A stretch of DNA of 64,000 nucleotides from Arthrinium phaeospermum (Eukaryota > Ascomycota > Sordariomycetes > Amphisphaeriales > Apiosporaceae), in the NCBI GenBank assembly GCA_006503535.1, contig QYRS01000005.1, positions 2,604,001 through 2,668,000 of the forward strand, in the 5' to 3' direction. The first letter of the stretch is position 1; each line of letters starts with the position of its first letter. Below are positions 11,406 through 21,589 of this stretch, piece after piece. A program made the translations under genes and the position numbers. Under the pieces are notes generated by a model. That model was given only the letters and a program-made list of their open reading frames with translations. It searched no databases and was not told where the DNA came from.

Positions 11406-14039
11406 TTACACAATCTTGTAAACCCTCTTGGCAATGAAGAAGCACCCCATGCCGAACATGATGAGCCCGCCCGTGATGCACCAGAACCAGGTGAGGTTGC
11501 CCTCGTACTCCTGGCCCGGCACCCACACGTTCATTCCCCACAGACCCGTGATGATGTTCATCGGCAACACGATGGTACCGAGCACCGTGAGCTTGCCGAG
11601 CGTGTCGGCCGTCATCTCGGAGCGCTCGTTCATGCGGATGTTGATCTGCGCCAGGTAGTTGCCGTGAGATCGCGCCAGAATCACCTCGTAGTGGCTCAGG
11701 TTGGACGTCATGGTCACAATATGGTCCTGGATGTCGCCAAGGTACAGGCCGATTTCGCTGCGGGGTGCCACCTCCCAGTGCTCGTTGCAGCGCTTCGCAA
11801 AGCCCTTGATGACGTCGGCCTTGTTACCCAGCAGCCGGTACAGCCCCATGACCTTCTTGCGGCAGCTACCAACCCGCTGAAGCATATCACCGTCTGATGG
11901 CATCTCGCCCGCCATCGTATCGCCTGCGACGCTCTTCTTCTCGCTCGAGTCTTTGTCTTTTCGCCCGTCCCGTTGTCGACCGTCCTCGCCACCCGGATCA
12001 CCGCCGCGGTGTGCCATCAAGATCGCGTCATCAATGTCGTCAACCTCTTCCTCAATCTTCTGAATCAGCGGCACAAAGACGTCGGTAATGTCGTCAATGA
12101 TAGCGTAGGAGATCCAGTCAGCACTCAACACCATGTAATCCTTCAGTTGACGGATACGTCGCCGCACATTGGCGGGGTGTGGCGTCTGCTGAAAGTGGAA
12201 GGATATGACGCCCTCACGGAAGACGACAAGGTAGAGATTCACAGGTTCCAAGTGAGTGGACGATTCGGAGTCCTGATCAAAAGAGCGGTAGTTCACAAAG
12301 TAGTAGTGGCGGAAGAGTTCGACCTTCTCACGCTGCTCCTGCAGCATGATATCCTCGGAAGTCAGAGGATGGATGCCGAAAGTCTTCTGGATCACCTTCA
12401 TCTCGGCCTCCGTCGGAGACAAGACGTCAAGCCACCACACAGGCCGATCGCCATACCGAATGGGTTTCTCGGGTCTGGGGCTCGGTGTCTTGGTTGGCGA
12501 TTTGAAGCCCGTTGGCGACTTGAAGCCCATCGGAAGGCCCATCGGCGTGGCCTCGCCAGACTGGTGGCGTGATGGCATAGACGACGATACATGCTCCGAC
12601 TGACGAGTAGTATCGGTCGATTCGTGACGGGTTTCGCGATTCGAGAAGGACATTGAAGGTACCTTCGACAAGGTCTCCCCGTTCCTGAGCGAGGAAGAGA
12701 GATGTGTGTTCATCATAGTGGGCAGCTCCTCCAATTCGTCTTCTTCGTCGTCTGACGAATCGGATAAGATTGGCCTTTCCGGGACGAAGAGCTCCTTGAA
12801 GCTGGCATCAGGCTGCACCAGCTCCGAGATGGTCTGGCTGTGGATGGTGCTTTGGAACTCCTCGTTGAAGTAGGTGAAGCGGTAGGGCGCATCTTCTTCG
12901 GCCCTGAACCACCCCTTGTGTATCGGCCGCAGTCTGCCATTGATGAGCTGAGGCTCCGTAATCTTCTTGATGCGCCGCTCATCGCTACGGCCTTCCTTTT
13001 CTATCCTGCTCCACTCCTCCAAGATGGCCAGGTCGGGCCATTTCTCGCGACGGCGTCGGCTGCGGCGCATGTTGTTCCGCTGATCCCGCGCTTGGTGCAA
13101 CTCATCGTCGGCAATCTCGGACATGCCCTCCTGCGGGAAGCATACGTCTTCCTGGGCCTCAAGTGCAATAGTATGGCGGCGCTGATAGCTGGGAGATCCA
13201 TGCAAGTGATCGCCCGTATCCTCGTCGCCGAGGCTATTCACATCGTCCTTGGAAGCTGACGCCAGCTGGTCCAGCATGAGCTCATCTCCAAAGTTCACAT
13301 CCATTCGATCCATACCACCGCCCAGCCGCGGCGAACCGGGCATGGATGGCGGATAGTTCACATTGTAGCGTTCAGTTCCCGGGGTCGGCGGGCCCAGCAA
13401 GCCTGATTGGCCGCGCCAGCTTGATTTACTAGAATCACGATGCTGACGGCCGCCCCAGCTGTTCATGCCATCACTCGAGCCGTAGATCCTAGATGACGAT
13501 TCTGTTCTGGCAGGGCCGCCCGGGAGGAGGGGCGCACTCTCGCTCATGCGCGCAACTTCTTCTTGTTCATCCTCATTATTGTCCTCAATCACCTGGCTAT
13601 CATTCCTATAGGCAGTGCGCGGTCTGGGCGTCTGCTGTTCGCCATTTCGGGAGAGTTGGAACGAGGCGGCTAGGATCGTGGACGGCCTCCGAGGCCTCGA
13701 GCCCCACGGGTGCTCGCGGTGATCTAACAGGGCTTCGCTTTCGATGCTGGTATTGCTTAAATTGCGCCCGCGCATGTAGAAGTCGTTGGGGCGGCTGGAC
13801 GTTGACTCATCGCCTCCCCGGCGTGGGGAGGACGGGCCGCCATCTTCGTCGGTGGGTGCCGCAAAGGACTTGCGCCGAGGTCGACGGTGCTTTCGGCCGC
13901 CTCTGTGCTTCTTTTTCTTGGGGACTTGCGAACCCGGCGAGACATTGGAAGATTCGGCTGGGGTGGTCTGAGATGGACCGGGGAGGTTCGGCCTCGACGA
14001 CCGGTCCAGGGGGGAGAAGGGATTGCCTGAGGAAGCCAT
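11406..14039 (-). CDS. CorA-family magnesium transporter, Alr1/Mnr2 type
   Basis: Single exon, 877 residues, close to yeast Alr1 and Mnr2. The protein forms a homopentameric Mg channel in the plasma or vacuolar membrane. The first half is Ser/Arg-rich and disordered, with a basic KKKKHRGGRKHRRPRRK patch near residues 37-55, as expected for cytosolic tails. The CorA domain begins around WWLDVLSPTEAEMKVIQKTF and continues with HPLTSEDIM and FRHYYFVNYRSF. Two C-terminal membrane segments follow: one ending in the diagnostic GMN motif (LWGMNVW, about residues 835-837) and one in LTWFWCITGGLIMFGMGCFF. The protein stops shortly after, at RVYKIV. The polar, Ser-rich N-terminus suggests phosphoregulation, but this is not visible directly. 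Whether it is the Alr1 or the Mnr2 ortholog cannot be settled without a tree. Confidence 0.93.
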   Translation of the reverse strand: MASSGNPFSPLDRSSRPNLPGPSQTTPAESSNVSPGSQVPKKKKHRGGRKHRRPRRKSFAAPTDEDGGPSSPRRGGDESTSSRPNDFYMRGRNLSNTSIESEALLDHREHPWGSRPRRPSTILAASFQLSRNGEQQTPRPRTAYRNDSQVIEDNNEDEQEEVARMSESAPLLPGGPARTESSSRIYGSSDGMNSWGGRQHRDSSKSSWRGQSGLLGPPTPGTERYNVNYPPSMPGSPRLGGGMDRMDVNFGDELMLDQLASASKDDVNSLGDEDTGDHLHGSPSYQRRHTIALEAQEDVCFPQEGMSEIADDELHQARDQRNNMRRSRRRREKWPDLAILEEWSRIEKEGRSDERRIKKITEPQLINGRLRPIHKGWFRAEEDAPYRFTYFNEEFQSTIHSQTISELVQPDASFKELFVPERPILSDSSDDEEDELEELPTMMNTHLSSSLRNGETLSKVPSMSFSNRETRHESTDTTRQSEHVSSSMPSRHQSGEATPMGLPMGFKSPTGFKSPTKTPSPRPEKPIRYGDRPVWWLDVLSPTEAEMKVIQKTFGIHPLTSEDIMLQEQREKVELFRHYYFVNYRSFDQDSESSTHLEPVNLYLVVFREGVISFHFQQTPHPANVRRRIRQLKDYMVLSADWISYAIIDDITDVFVPLIQKIEEEVDDIDDAILMAHRGGDPGGEDGRQRDGRKDKDSSEKKSVAGDTMAGEMPSDGDMLQRVGSCRKKVMGLYRLLGNKADVIKGFAKRCNEHWEVAPRSEIGLYLGDIQDHIVTMTSNLSHYEVILARSHGNYLAQINIRMNERSEMTADTLGKLTVLGTIVLPMNIITGLWGMNVWVPGQEYEGNLTWFWCITGGLIMFGMGCFFIAKRVYKIV

Positions 14040-15543
14040 CGCGCTTCCCGCTCTGTCGGATCTATCTTATCAATTGCAGGTGGGCTGTGCCTAGAAGCGA
14101 GTTGGCATAGGCATTGGCAGTGAGTAGGATTGAATTTGGGATTATCCGGACAAAGAATGCCGGGCAAAAAATGTCGAGCTAGAGAAAAAGCTGATGGGAT
14201 TTTCGGGAGTGACAAGGTTGGAGCTGCAAGAATGCGCTGGATGGGTGTCGAGAAACGAGAAACCAATATTCAAGTACAGGGCCTGTAAGCCGCTGATAGG
14301 ATTACCGGAGATGGCCAAGTACTGTACTGCTCATCAGTTCCAGGTACACACCTTCAACTTTAGGGCGGTCTATCCCATTCTAGGTCTAGCGTTCGTTCCT
14401 GGCTGTCAAGAGCCGTTTCCTGCATCAATGATGGGCTCCGGGGAAACACAAGACATGTACGGGCGATCAATGATTAGGTTGGGATATGTAGGATACTGGG
14501 TAAAGGGTGAGAAAGAGGGAAAAGGAAGAGGTTTTAGTCACCAAGCAAAAAAAAAGGCGGTAGGTAGATAGATCCAGGACGGCCTGATGATTCTTTTTAT
14601 TACCGCGTGTACATGATTAGGTTGAACTCTATTTTGGAATGTTTCGTTTGGGGACCTGCTTAGGACTGGCTGCTGAGGCCAGCGCCCTCTTAGCTGTTCG
14701 ACTTTCATCCGATATTCACGTAGTTCCGGCTCAATAGGTAATGTACTGCAGTACTGGGACCTGGGAGCGGTACTGTCTTTCCGGCTGAAGTACCTGGGTT
14801 CTCGTAATTGGCATCGATCCATGGATAAGTGATGGCAGGAGGCGGGACTTTGGGTAATAGTACGTCATCGTTCGGTTTTCACGCTACCGACGCATGGTCA
14901 GCAAGGTAGGAAGGAGACTTGTGTGGTTTTTTTCTTCGTACGAAGTCCGCTAGTTACCTACGGCCCGCTAATTTATGCCATGCTGTATGTGCTGTGCTAT
15001 GCTGTGCTACCCCCTTTCAATCCAATAGCTGCCATCCAGCCTGCGAAGATTAATCGAAACGTACCGGGAGAGACACCGTATCATACTTTCCGCGATTGGT
15101 CTACCGGGGCAATAATTGGACGCACGCACGAACTATCGTAGCCTCGCTTGCGGCACCGGCACGGGTGTGCTCTGTGCTGGCAAGACTGCATGCACATGAA
15201 AACTATCTTTGCATTACCACATTGATAGATTACATCCCATCCAGGAACAGTACTGTATGTAGTTTTGTGACTGGCAATCCTCAAAACTTCAGATGATTTT
15301 CGTGTCTTTCCATTTTCGCATAGCTGCAACTGCAACTGCACCTGCAACTGCAATCCGAGCCTTCGGCTCATGTGGTATCAAGTAGACCCTATTGACCCCT
15401 GCCAAGATCGCCACACGTCCAACTGAATACGCCTTAAACGCCTTTTTCCCTTTCGGTAGCCCTCTTGCTTGCTATATACTGATACAAGCCATACACGTAA
15501 ACCCGATCATATGTCGCATGTCGCCGAGTTTTCATCGGTGATT
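14040..15543. other. Intergenic, Mg-transporter promoter and CstF2 3' end
   Basis: About 1.5 kb. It should contain the transporter promoter (next to 14040) and the 3' UTR of the downstream minus-strand gene (next to 15543). A hexamer-like repeat of CTGCAA/CTGCAC units lies at about 15325-15355. No credible coding region was seen. Confidence 0.5.
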
Positions 15544-16608
15544 CTAACGCTGCTGAGGCATGAATTGGGCACGCAGACCCATGATCGTTTGTCGCTCGGC
15601 TTCGGGAAGTTGGTCAATCGTAGATTGAGGCAGTTCCAGGACCATCTTCATGAGCTGCTCGGGATCCTGTCCTGCCGCTGCTGGTGCCGGCGCATAGCTG
15701 GGCTGAGGCGCCGCCACAGGGGGTGCAAACCCAGCAGCGACCGGCGGGGTCGAAGTGGCAACGCCAGGGAAGCCAGGCATCACCGAAGGTGGGTAACCAG
15801 CAGGCGGTGCTTGAACTGGGGGCGGCGCATTCTGATCGACCACGGAATGAATCGTCTCAGGTGACACCAGTCCCATGAGCAGGAGGGCCTGAAAGATGGC
15901 GTACGACAGCTGCGGGGCCTGATTAAGGAGCTCGGTAGCGCGTGCAGGGTCGGTCGAGGCCAGAGACTTCATCTGCGTCAGGATATCGAGCAGCTGGGCC
16001 GGAGGCAAGGTGTGAAGAGTCCGTGAGATGGCGTCGTGGAAGCTCACCCCGGGGGGCAGCTCTTTTCCTGGGGGCAGAGGCGGCAGCGAGCCGGCAGGTG
16101 CAGATTGGGGTGCAGTGTTGGTGGTTCCATTCGAGTGTTGGCCGTAGGCACCGGTGTTGGCGGTATTGCTCGGTCCAGACTTGTCCTCGTCCTGGTCGAC
16201 GCGACCCTCCGTGCTGTAGTCGACGCGCAGCTTGCGATTCATGACTTCGTAGTCGTTCAGGTTTCTGACGGCCGAAGCTGCCGAGTCTAGTACGCGATCA
16301 AGTTAGTATTCTGGGATGGTAAGAGCTTCTGCAAGGAGAACGTACCAGCATCCGGATATTCGGCAAAACCAAAGCCCTTAGGTCGGCCGGTTTCTCTGTC
16401 GTACACGAGTCGGAAGTTGAGCACCTTGCCTGCGGTGCTGAAGATGTCGGTGATCTGTTCTTCGGAAAGTCCTGTTGGGAGAATGAGAGTTAACGATGGT
16501 TGTCTTGCATGGGACAACGGGGAGGAGCGCAGGCATGTGTTGGGCGGTGGACTCACCATAGGGGATGTTTCCCACAAAGACGACTCGCGAGGGTGGTTTT
16601 GAAGACAT
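15544..16608 (-). CDS. Cleavage stimulation factor subunit 2 (CstF-64 / Rna15-like)
   Basis: This RNA-binding subunit of the mRNA 3'-end cleavage and polyadenylation machinery recognises GU/U-rich downstream elements in the nucleus. Exons on the minus strand are 16608-16557, 16471-16346 and 16286-15544. The introns of 85 and 59 nt have good donors (GTGAGT, GTACGT) and ACTAAC before the second acceptor. The model gives 306 residues. Residues about 8-86 are an RRM with RNP2 VVFVGNIPYG and RNP1 KGFGFAEY. The hinge region begins around FHDAISRTLHTLPPAQLLDI. A Pro/Ala-rich linker leads to the C-terminal three-helix domain (DPEQLMKMVLELPQSTIDQL), which ends the protein as in the family. Start 16608 is the first ATG in frame. 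The divergent neighbour is prohibitin-2, 729 bp away. Confidence 0.95.
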
Positions 16609-17337
16609 GTTGACTGGCACTATGGAGCTCGGTCGCGCGGGTCTAATGCAGCAAAGGGAAGGAAGCGGGAAGCGATGTGAATGCGCAGCGCGGCGACTTC
16701 ACGCGCAGCTCACTGGTAGGCTAGGTCCGAGATCACGTCCAAAGTCAAATACAGCGAGCTACAGAGTAGAGGTCGTCACTGTATTATGATAAAGGTGCTC
16801 TCAGGTGTACAACTTAGGAATAATATGCCCCAACCCCCAAGCCTGAACTGGCCTTCTTCTGCTTTTTCCTGGACGACTGAGATCTGCAGTCGGCGGTCAC
16901 AAATGATGCTTGCCAGATGGATTGAATGGAATCGCAAACATGCAGCTTGCCAGCAATCGATTGCTGGCAGAATTGACCGTTATGGATGGGCTTGAGGTAC
17001 TCTAAAATGCTCGGGGCCCCACTTACCCTACGCAAACACCCACCCCTGCTCCGGAAAAAGATTAGGCCCTTCGACCTCTTGAGTTACCTGTTCCGGTTAG
17101 CAGGGCTGGTTGAGAAGCTCCTACCCTTGCAGATGGGACCAGGCCGCCCAAGAGCTCCAATCAAGTGCACAGATCATCGACTGAGGTGGGCACGACCATC
17201 TTCCCGAGATCATCACTTTTCGACTTAAAGCTCAGGTCAGGTCAGCTCAATCGCCTCAAGACGGCGATATCGACTGAAGCAGCCCGACAAGACCAGCTCT
17301 CAGGCAGTGTCCAGACCTGAAAGACCAGCTCGCCAAC
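16609..17337. other. Divergent promoter region, CstF2 / PHB2
   Basis: This 729-bp divergent promoter contains a perfect 22-bp palindrome at 16948-16969. Nothing else stands out. Confidence 0.6.
16948..16969. repeat. Perfect 22-bp palindrome
   Basis: The sequence TGCCAGCAATCGATTGCTGG plus CA is identical to its reverse complement. It lies about 340 bp upstream of the CstF2 start and 370 bp upstream of the prohibitin start. It could be a site for a dimeric transcription factor or a chance palindrome. Confidence 0.7.
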
Positions 17338-18383
17338 ATGTCTCAGAACCCATTGCAGGACCAGTTCAACCGGCTGCAGGCCTTGGCCCGCCGTACCCGC
17401 ATGCCCGGAGGTGGAGGTTCCCCCAACCCTCGTGGTGCTGCAGGCATTGTCGCCGTTGCTGCCGTGGGTATCGGCGGTGCCATGCTTCTGCAAAACTCCC
17501 TTTTCAACGTGGATGGTGGTCACAGAGCTATCAAGTACCGGAGGATAAGTGGTGTCAGCAAGGAGATCTACAGCGAAGGTTGGTCCAGTCCGCGGTGTCT
17601 ATTTCGTGGTTATTCAACCTACTAATACTTGTCTGCCACTACCACAGGAACACATATCAGAATCCCCTGGTTCGAGACGTCGATCGACTATGATGTGCGC
17701 GCCAAGCCGAGAAACGTCTCTTCGCTTACAGGCACCAAGGACTTGCAGATGGTGAACATCACCTGCCGTGTGCTGTCCAGGCCAGAGGTCAACGCTCTGC
17801 CGCAAATCTACCGGACTTTGGGCCAGGACTACGATGAGCGCGTGCTGCCCTCGATCGTCAATGAAGTCTTGAAGAGTGTGGTTGCGCAGTTCAACGCCAG
17901 CCAGCTGATCACACAGCGTGAGATGGTGGCCAGACTCGTGCGGGAGAACCTGTCGCGACGAGCAGCAAGATTCAACATTCTGCTGGACGATGTCTCGCTC
18001 ACGGTACGTCTCTAGATATCTGGCTGAATGTTGTGACTGAAATACTGACCATGTCATAGCATCTTGCCTTCTCTCCTGAATTTACAGCAGCTGTGGAGGC
18101 CAAGCAAGTGGCGCAACAGGAGGCGCAACGGGCTGCCTTCATCGTCGACAAGGCGCGACAGGAGAAGCAGGCTATGGTTGTCCGAGCCCAGGGTGAGGCT
18201 CGCTCCGCACAGCTGATTGGTGATGCCGTCCAGAAGAGCAAGTCCTACCTCGAGCTGAAGAAGATCGAGAACGCCCGCCTCATCGCAACATCGCTCCAGG
18301 AGGCTGGTGGCCGCAACAGACTGATGCTTGACTCAGAAGGACTTGGCCTGAATGTGTTTGGCGATGAGTTCAGCAAGAAGTAA
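17338..18383 (+). CDS. PHB2: Prohibitin-2
   Basis: This is a subunit of the ring-shaped PHB1/PHB2 complex of the mitochondrial inner membrane, which stabilises new membrane proteins and modulates m-AAA protease. Exons are 17338-17578, 17648-18003 and 18060-18383, giving 306 residues; introns are 69 and 56 nt. A Pro/Gly-rich N-terminus precedes a single membrane anchor ([19 protein letters not shown]). The SPFH/PHB domain starts at [18 protein letters not shown] and contains [22 protein letters not shown]-terminal coiled coil follows ([20 protein letters not shown]). The anchor, absent from the cleaved-style N-terminus of PHB1, and the overall match point to PHB2. The first donor (GTTGGT) is weaker than usual but keeps phase 1, and the resulting G-T-H-I-R join is the expected sequence. 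The start lies directly after a purine-rich leader with A at -3. Confidence 0.96.
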
Positions 18384-19027
18384 GGATTAGGCACGAGTTG
18401 GGATTGCATGCAAAACGGCGTCAGACATCTCCCCTGTATTCTAGGAATTTAATATTGTAAAGTAAGGTCTTCAATGGCTATGTCAACTCCAAATTCTTGT
18501 GCCAGCTGCGGGAGGATTCCCATAACCCTGTGAAGCATTTTACTGTTCCTGTACGCCACTGCTGTTTGGGGCTCAGCGACATGATGTTCATTAGGAGAAG
18601 GGCTCCGCACAACCAGGGCCACCATTGATTATATGAGTTGTATCATGCATGGTTCATAAGAAAGTAAAGAGACAACAGTGACTGGTAGACAAAAAGGACT
18701 ACCTGATATCGAAGTTTGCATGATCCATATGGAGCCTTCTCAGCTGGAGTATTCCCCGGCGTCCATGCGCAGTGAGTGAGTGCCTGTATAAACCGACCCC
18801 ACACCGCAGTTAACGACCCCACCATTACTAGGCCGCCAGCCAGTGCTCTCTGCCTTCCGCCGTTTCGATCATCAAGCAAACCAAACGAACTCATAACTCA
18901 CAACGTCTTTCTTTTTTTCGCTCTCATACACTTCACTTAGGGCGACGCAACCATTTCCTTGAGCGCCAACGTCGTCTCTTCTACATAATCTCTGTCGACA
19001 GTCCTTCTCAGCAGCACATCCGCCACC
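18384..19027. other. Intergenic, PHB2 3' end and NEDD8 promoter
   Basis: This 644-bp stretch lies between two co-directional genes. A pyrimidine tract with TTTTTTTC lies at 18905-18925, shortly before the NEDD8 start. Nothing else is recognisable. Confidence 0.6.
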
Positions 19028-19500
19028 ATGCTTATCAAGTAAGTCAGAGCTACCCCGCCAAGATCCGTTGCCTCAGTGGCCTCTGCCTGTCTGCGCATTC
19101 TCATGTCCAGACAGAGCTCGCGTGGATATGTGCTGACATATGCCGACCGCACAGGGTCCGCACCCTGACGGGCAAGGAGATCGAGCTCGACATCGAGGCC
19201 GACTACAAGGTCTCCCAGATCAAGGAGAAGGTCGAGGAGAAGGAAGGCATCCCGCCCGTGCAGCAGCGCCTCATCTATGGCGGCAAGCAGATGTAAGCCT
19301 CGCCCTTCTTCGTCGTCCTCCCACGACGTGCCCGCTGTCCATACGATTCCAACTACGAACCCCTATCTCATTGGCGATGTGAATACGTGACTGACCATAT
19401 AACCCCTGCTTCTAGGACCGACGACAAGACGGCGGCCGACTACCAACTCGAGGGCGGCGCAACATTGCATCTGGTTCTGGCCCTCCGTGGAGGACAATAA
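19028..19500 (+). CDS. RUB1: NEDD8 / Rub1 ubiquitin-like modifier
   Basis: This ubiquitin-like protein is conjugated to cullins to activate cullin-RING ubiquitin ligases. Exons are 19028-19038 (11 nt), 19155-19292 and 19416-19500. The introns of 116 and 123 nt have donors GTAAGT and GTAAGC. The product is 77 residues. It starts [12 protein letters not shown], has the Lys48 equivalent in IYGGKQM, and ends LALRGGQ. Ala at position 72, rather than the Arg of ubiquitin, identifies it as NEDD8. The single residue after Gly76 (Gln77) must be removed by a processing protease before conjugation. The tiny first exon carries only three codons and two bases, so an automatic predictor could miss it. Confidence 0.95.
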
Positions 19501-21589
19501 ATTCCCTCTGACCCGACGAAGCTATGGAATCACCCTCGGCGAACAACTCCGAAGAGAGAGCAGCCCTGGGCGCTTATGTTTATGGACCTACGTCGCGACC
19601 CAGGCTTTCTGACGGGGCACATGCAGGAGAAGAGTACCTATGCAGAAGCTGATTTCACGGGCTTTCTAGAAGTCAGAAAAGGAGAGGAGGAGCCTCCTTG
19701 CTTCATGCAGGAGCAAGGGCGGAATTCCGATTTCCCAGACAAAACGGAGGATTTAGCAGAATAAACCGTTTTCACTTCGGGCGTTCAAGGCGTCACTTTT
19801 GGGGTTTTCCATTCGAATAGAAATGTATGCAGGTTACCAGCAATCAAAGCGGTATCAGCCATATGGATTCTGGGGGCGAAAAGGACATAAGTGAAACTGT
19901 TTGCTTAGGCGTCTCACAAAGCAGGCCATGTGTGTGTCTGCCGAGTTATTGAAGGGTACCTGAGGTAGGTTAAACCTCTTCAATGATAGAACGTCCATGT
20001 ATGCTACGTATGGGAGCTTAAAGACGTCGGACGGGCAGGTCACGAAAGCAAATGGACTGATCTATAAGTGACTTTTTGTTACGAGATATTGTTCACACTT
20101 CCTGCTTACAGCACCTCCGTTATCTGTATTTGCGAGATACATGCCATCTAGGTGGTTATAGGAGCAGACAACTAATTGGAAGACTGAGTTGACAAGCTTG
20201 GTCTTGTCAAAACTATGAAGTACTGACACCGTGATATTCTGGCTTTCAAGCAAATGGAGAACATTCACAGTCTGTTCTGATGGAGGCACAGGCTCATTCT
20301 TATCTGTTGAATATGGCATGAGGGAAAGAAACAAAATGTGCCCCCTTTTATCTCAGGATCACTGAATACAAGCTGCGAAGGAGACGGTCATAGCCAAGTA
20401 TCACTGATACTTGTTCAATCATGTAGACAACCGAAATGCTGTCCTAATTTTTCCTATAAATGTCTTTTTATAGGGGGTGGCTGGCTACCTGGCTCCTTTG
20501 CTTATTGGACCAGCTCAGATGGACGGTCAGGGGTCTGCTCGTTGTTTCCAAGACACATTTCAGAGCCTGGTGAGGATTGTTACCCCAGATACAAGAAACG
20601 CCGTGAGTAAAACGCCTGCCCAACCCAACGTTCCCCAATGGACTATCGCAAAGATCGTCACTCAAATCCTTCCACTCAGAGCCTCCCGCTCCTAGATCAC
20701 AAATCTCCTCTTCTTCCAACCACCAAACCACCACCCCTTTCGATGGACCATCCTGATTTGGGGCATATGGTACAGCGTGCGACTTCGAACTAGCCGGGCG
20801 CTGACCTCCAACGGTCGAGTTAAGACGATGGCCAAAACCGTTTATTTGGCAGGCCGGATATGCCTGAAGCAGATACAAAATGCCTTATCTCCCCCGGAAG
20901 AGCAACATCTGTATCCACACAATGGCAACCAAACCATTGAATCTGGAAACGCACGAGGATCTTATTGACTACAGGCCGTGAAAGGGGGCCACCCCTTCAG
21001 ATACCTTCCAGGACCAAAATCTTATTGACTACAGGCCGTGAAAGGGGGCCACCCCTTCAGATACCTTCCAGGACCAAATCTACGGATGATTACGGTATCT
21101 CTCAAATGCGGATCATGTATCATCCTAAGTATTGAAATTGCGGAAGAAGTTCTCACGCAGTACAGAACCGAAAGTCACCATGTAGAAAAGCATACCTGAA
21201 AATGTGACCACTCCTGAAATTTCAATGCCGCTTAATACCTTGCCCCATGCTATGCTGATGATGATTTATTTTATTATACAACCAAAATTCTCGCGGGTAT
21301 TTAGAGAAGCCGGACCCAGAACTTTCTTCTCTTCCAAATGGGCCTTAACTGAGCACTTTCTTCCTGCTTATCTTATGCATATGGACCCTCTCTTCTTAAC
21401 ACAAATCCTAAGAATATTGCTGCCATTGAACGCCTGCCAGACCCATTATCTCCTTGATGTGAGCCGGGGAAATGAAATTGCTTATAAACTCTACAAATGG
21501 AACGCACCTCCCAGAAATCCAACTTACTGCCTCTGAATAGCGTCTCGTTTCCACGGGGGGCATGTGATTAGATAGTCTCGTACAGCCCC
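19501..21589. other. Intergenic, convergent 3' ends, with a 60-bp tandem duplication
   Basis: This 2.1-kb, relatively AT-rich stretch lies between the NEDD8 and Elongin A stops. It contains an exact 60-bp tandem duplication at 20959-21078. A 90-codon frame on the minus strand (20062-20334) has a protein-like composition but no recognised domain and no neighbouring exon I could join. I do not call it a gene. Confidence 0.5.
20959..21078. repeat. Exact 60-bp tandem duplication
   Basis: Two adjacent copies (20959-21018 and 21019-21078) are identical over 60 bases, with no mismatch seen. The unit includes GAAAGGGGGCCACCCCTTC, which has a small inverted repeat (AAGGGG / CCCCTT). Complete identity means either a recent duplication or an assembly artefact. 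Confidence 0.9.

Noticed and set aside
20062..20334. 90-codon minus-strand frame in the NEDD8-Elongin A spacer
   Set aside because: Protein-like composition but no domain, splice partner or regulatory context; insufficient support.
19501..21589. Transposon or RIP-mutated relic
   Set aside because: AT-rich, but no terminal repeats, transposase-like frame or clear RIP signature visible by eye; only the 60-bp tandem copy stands out.
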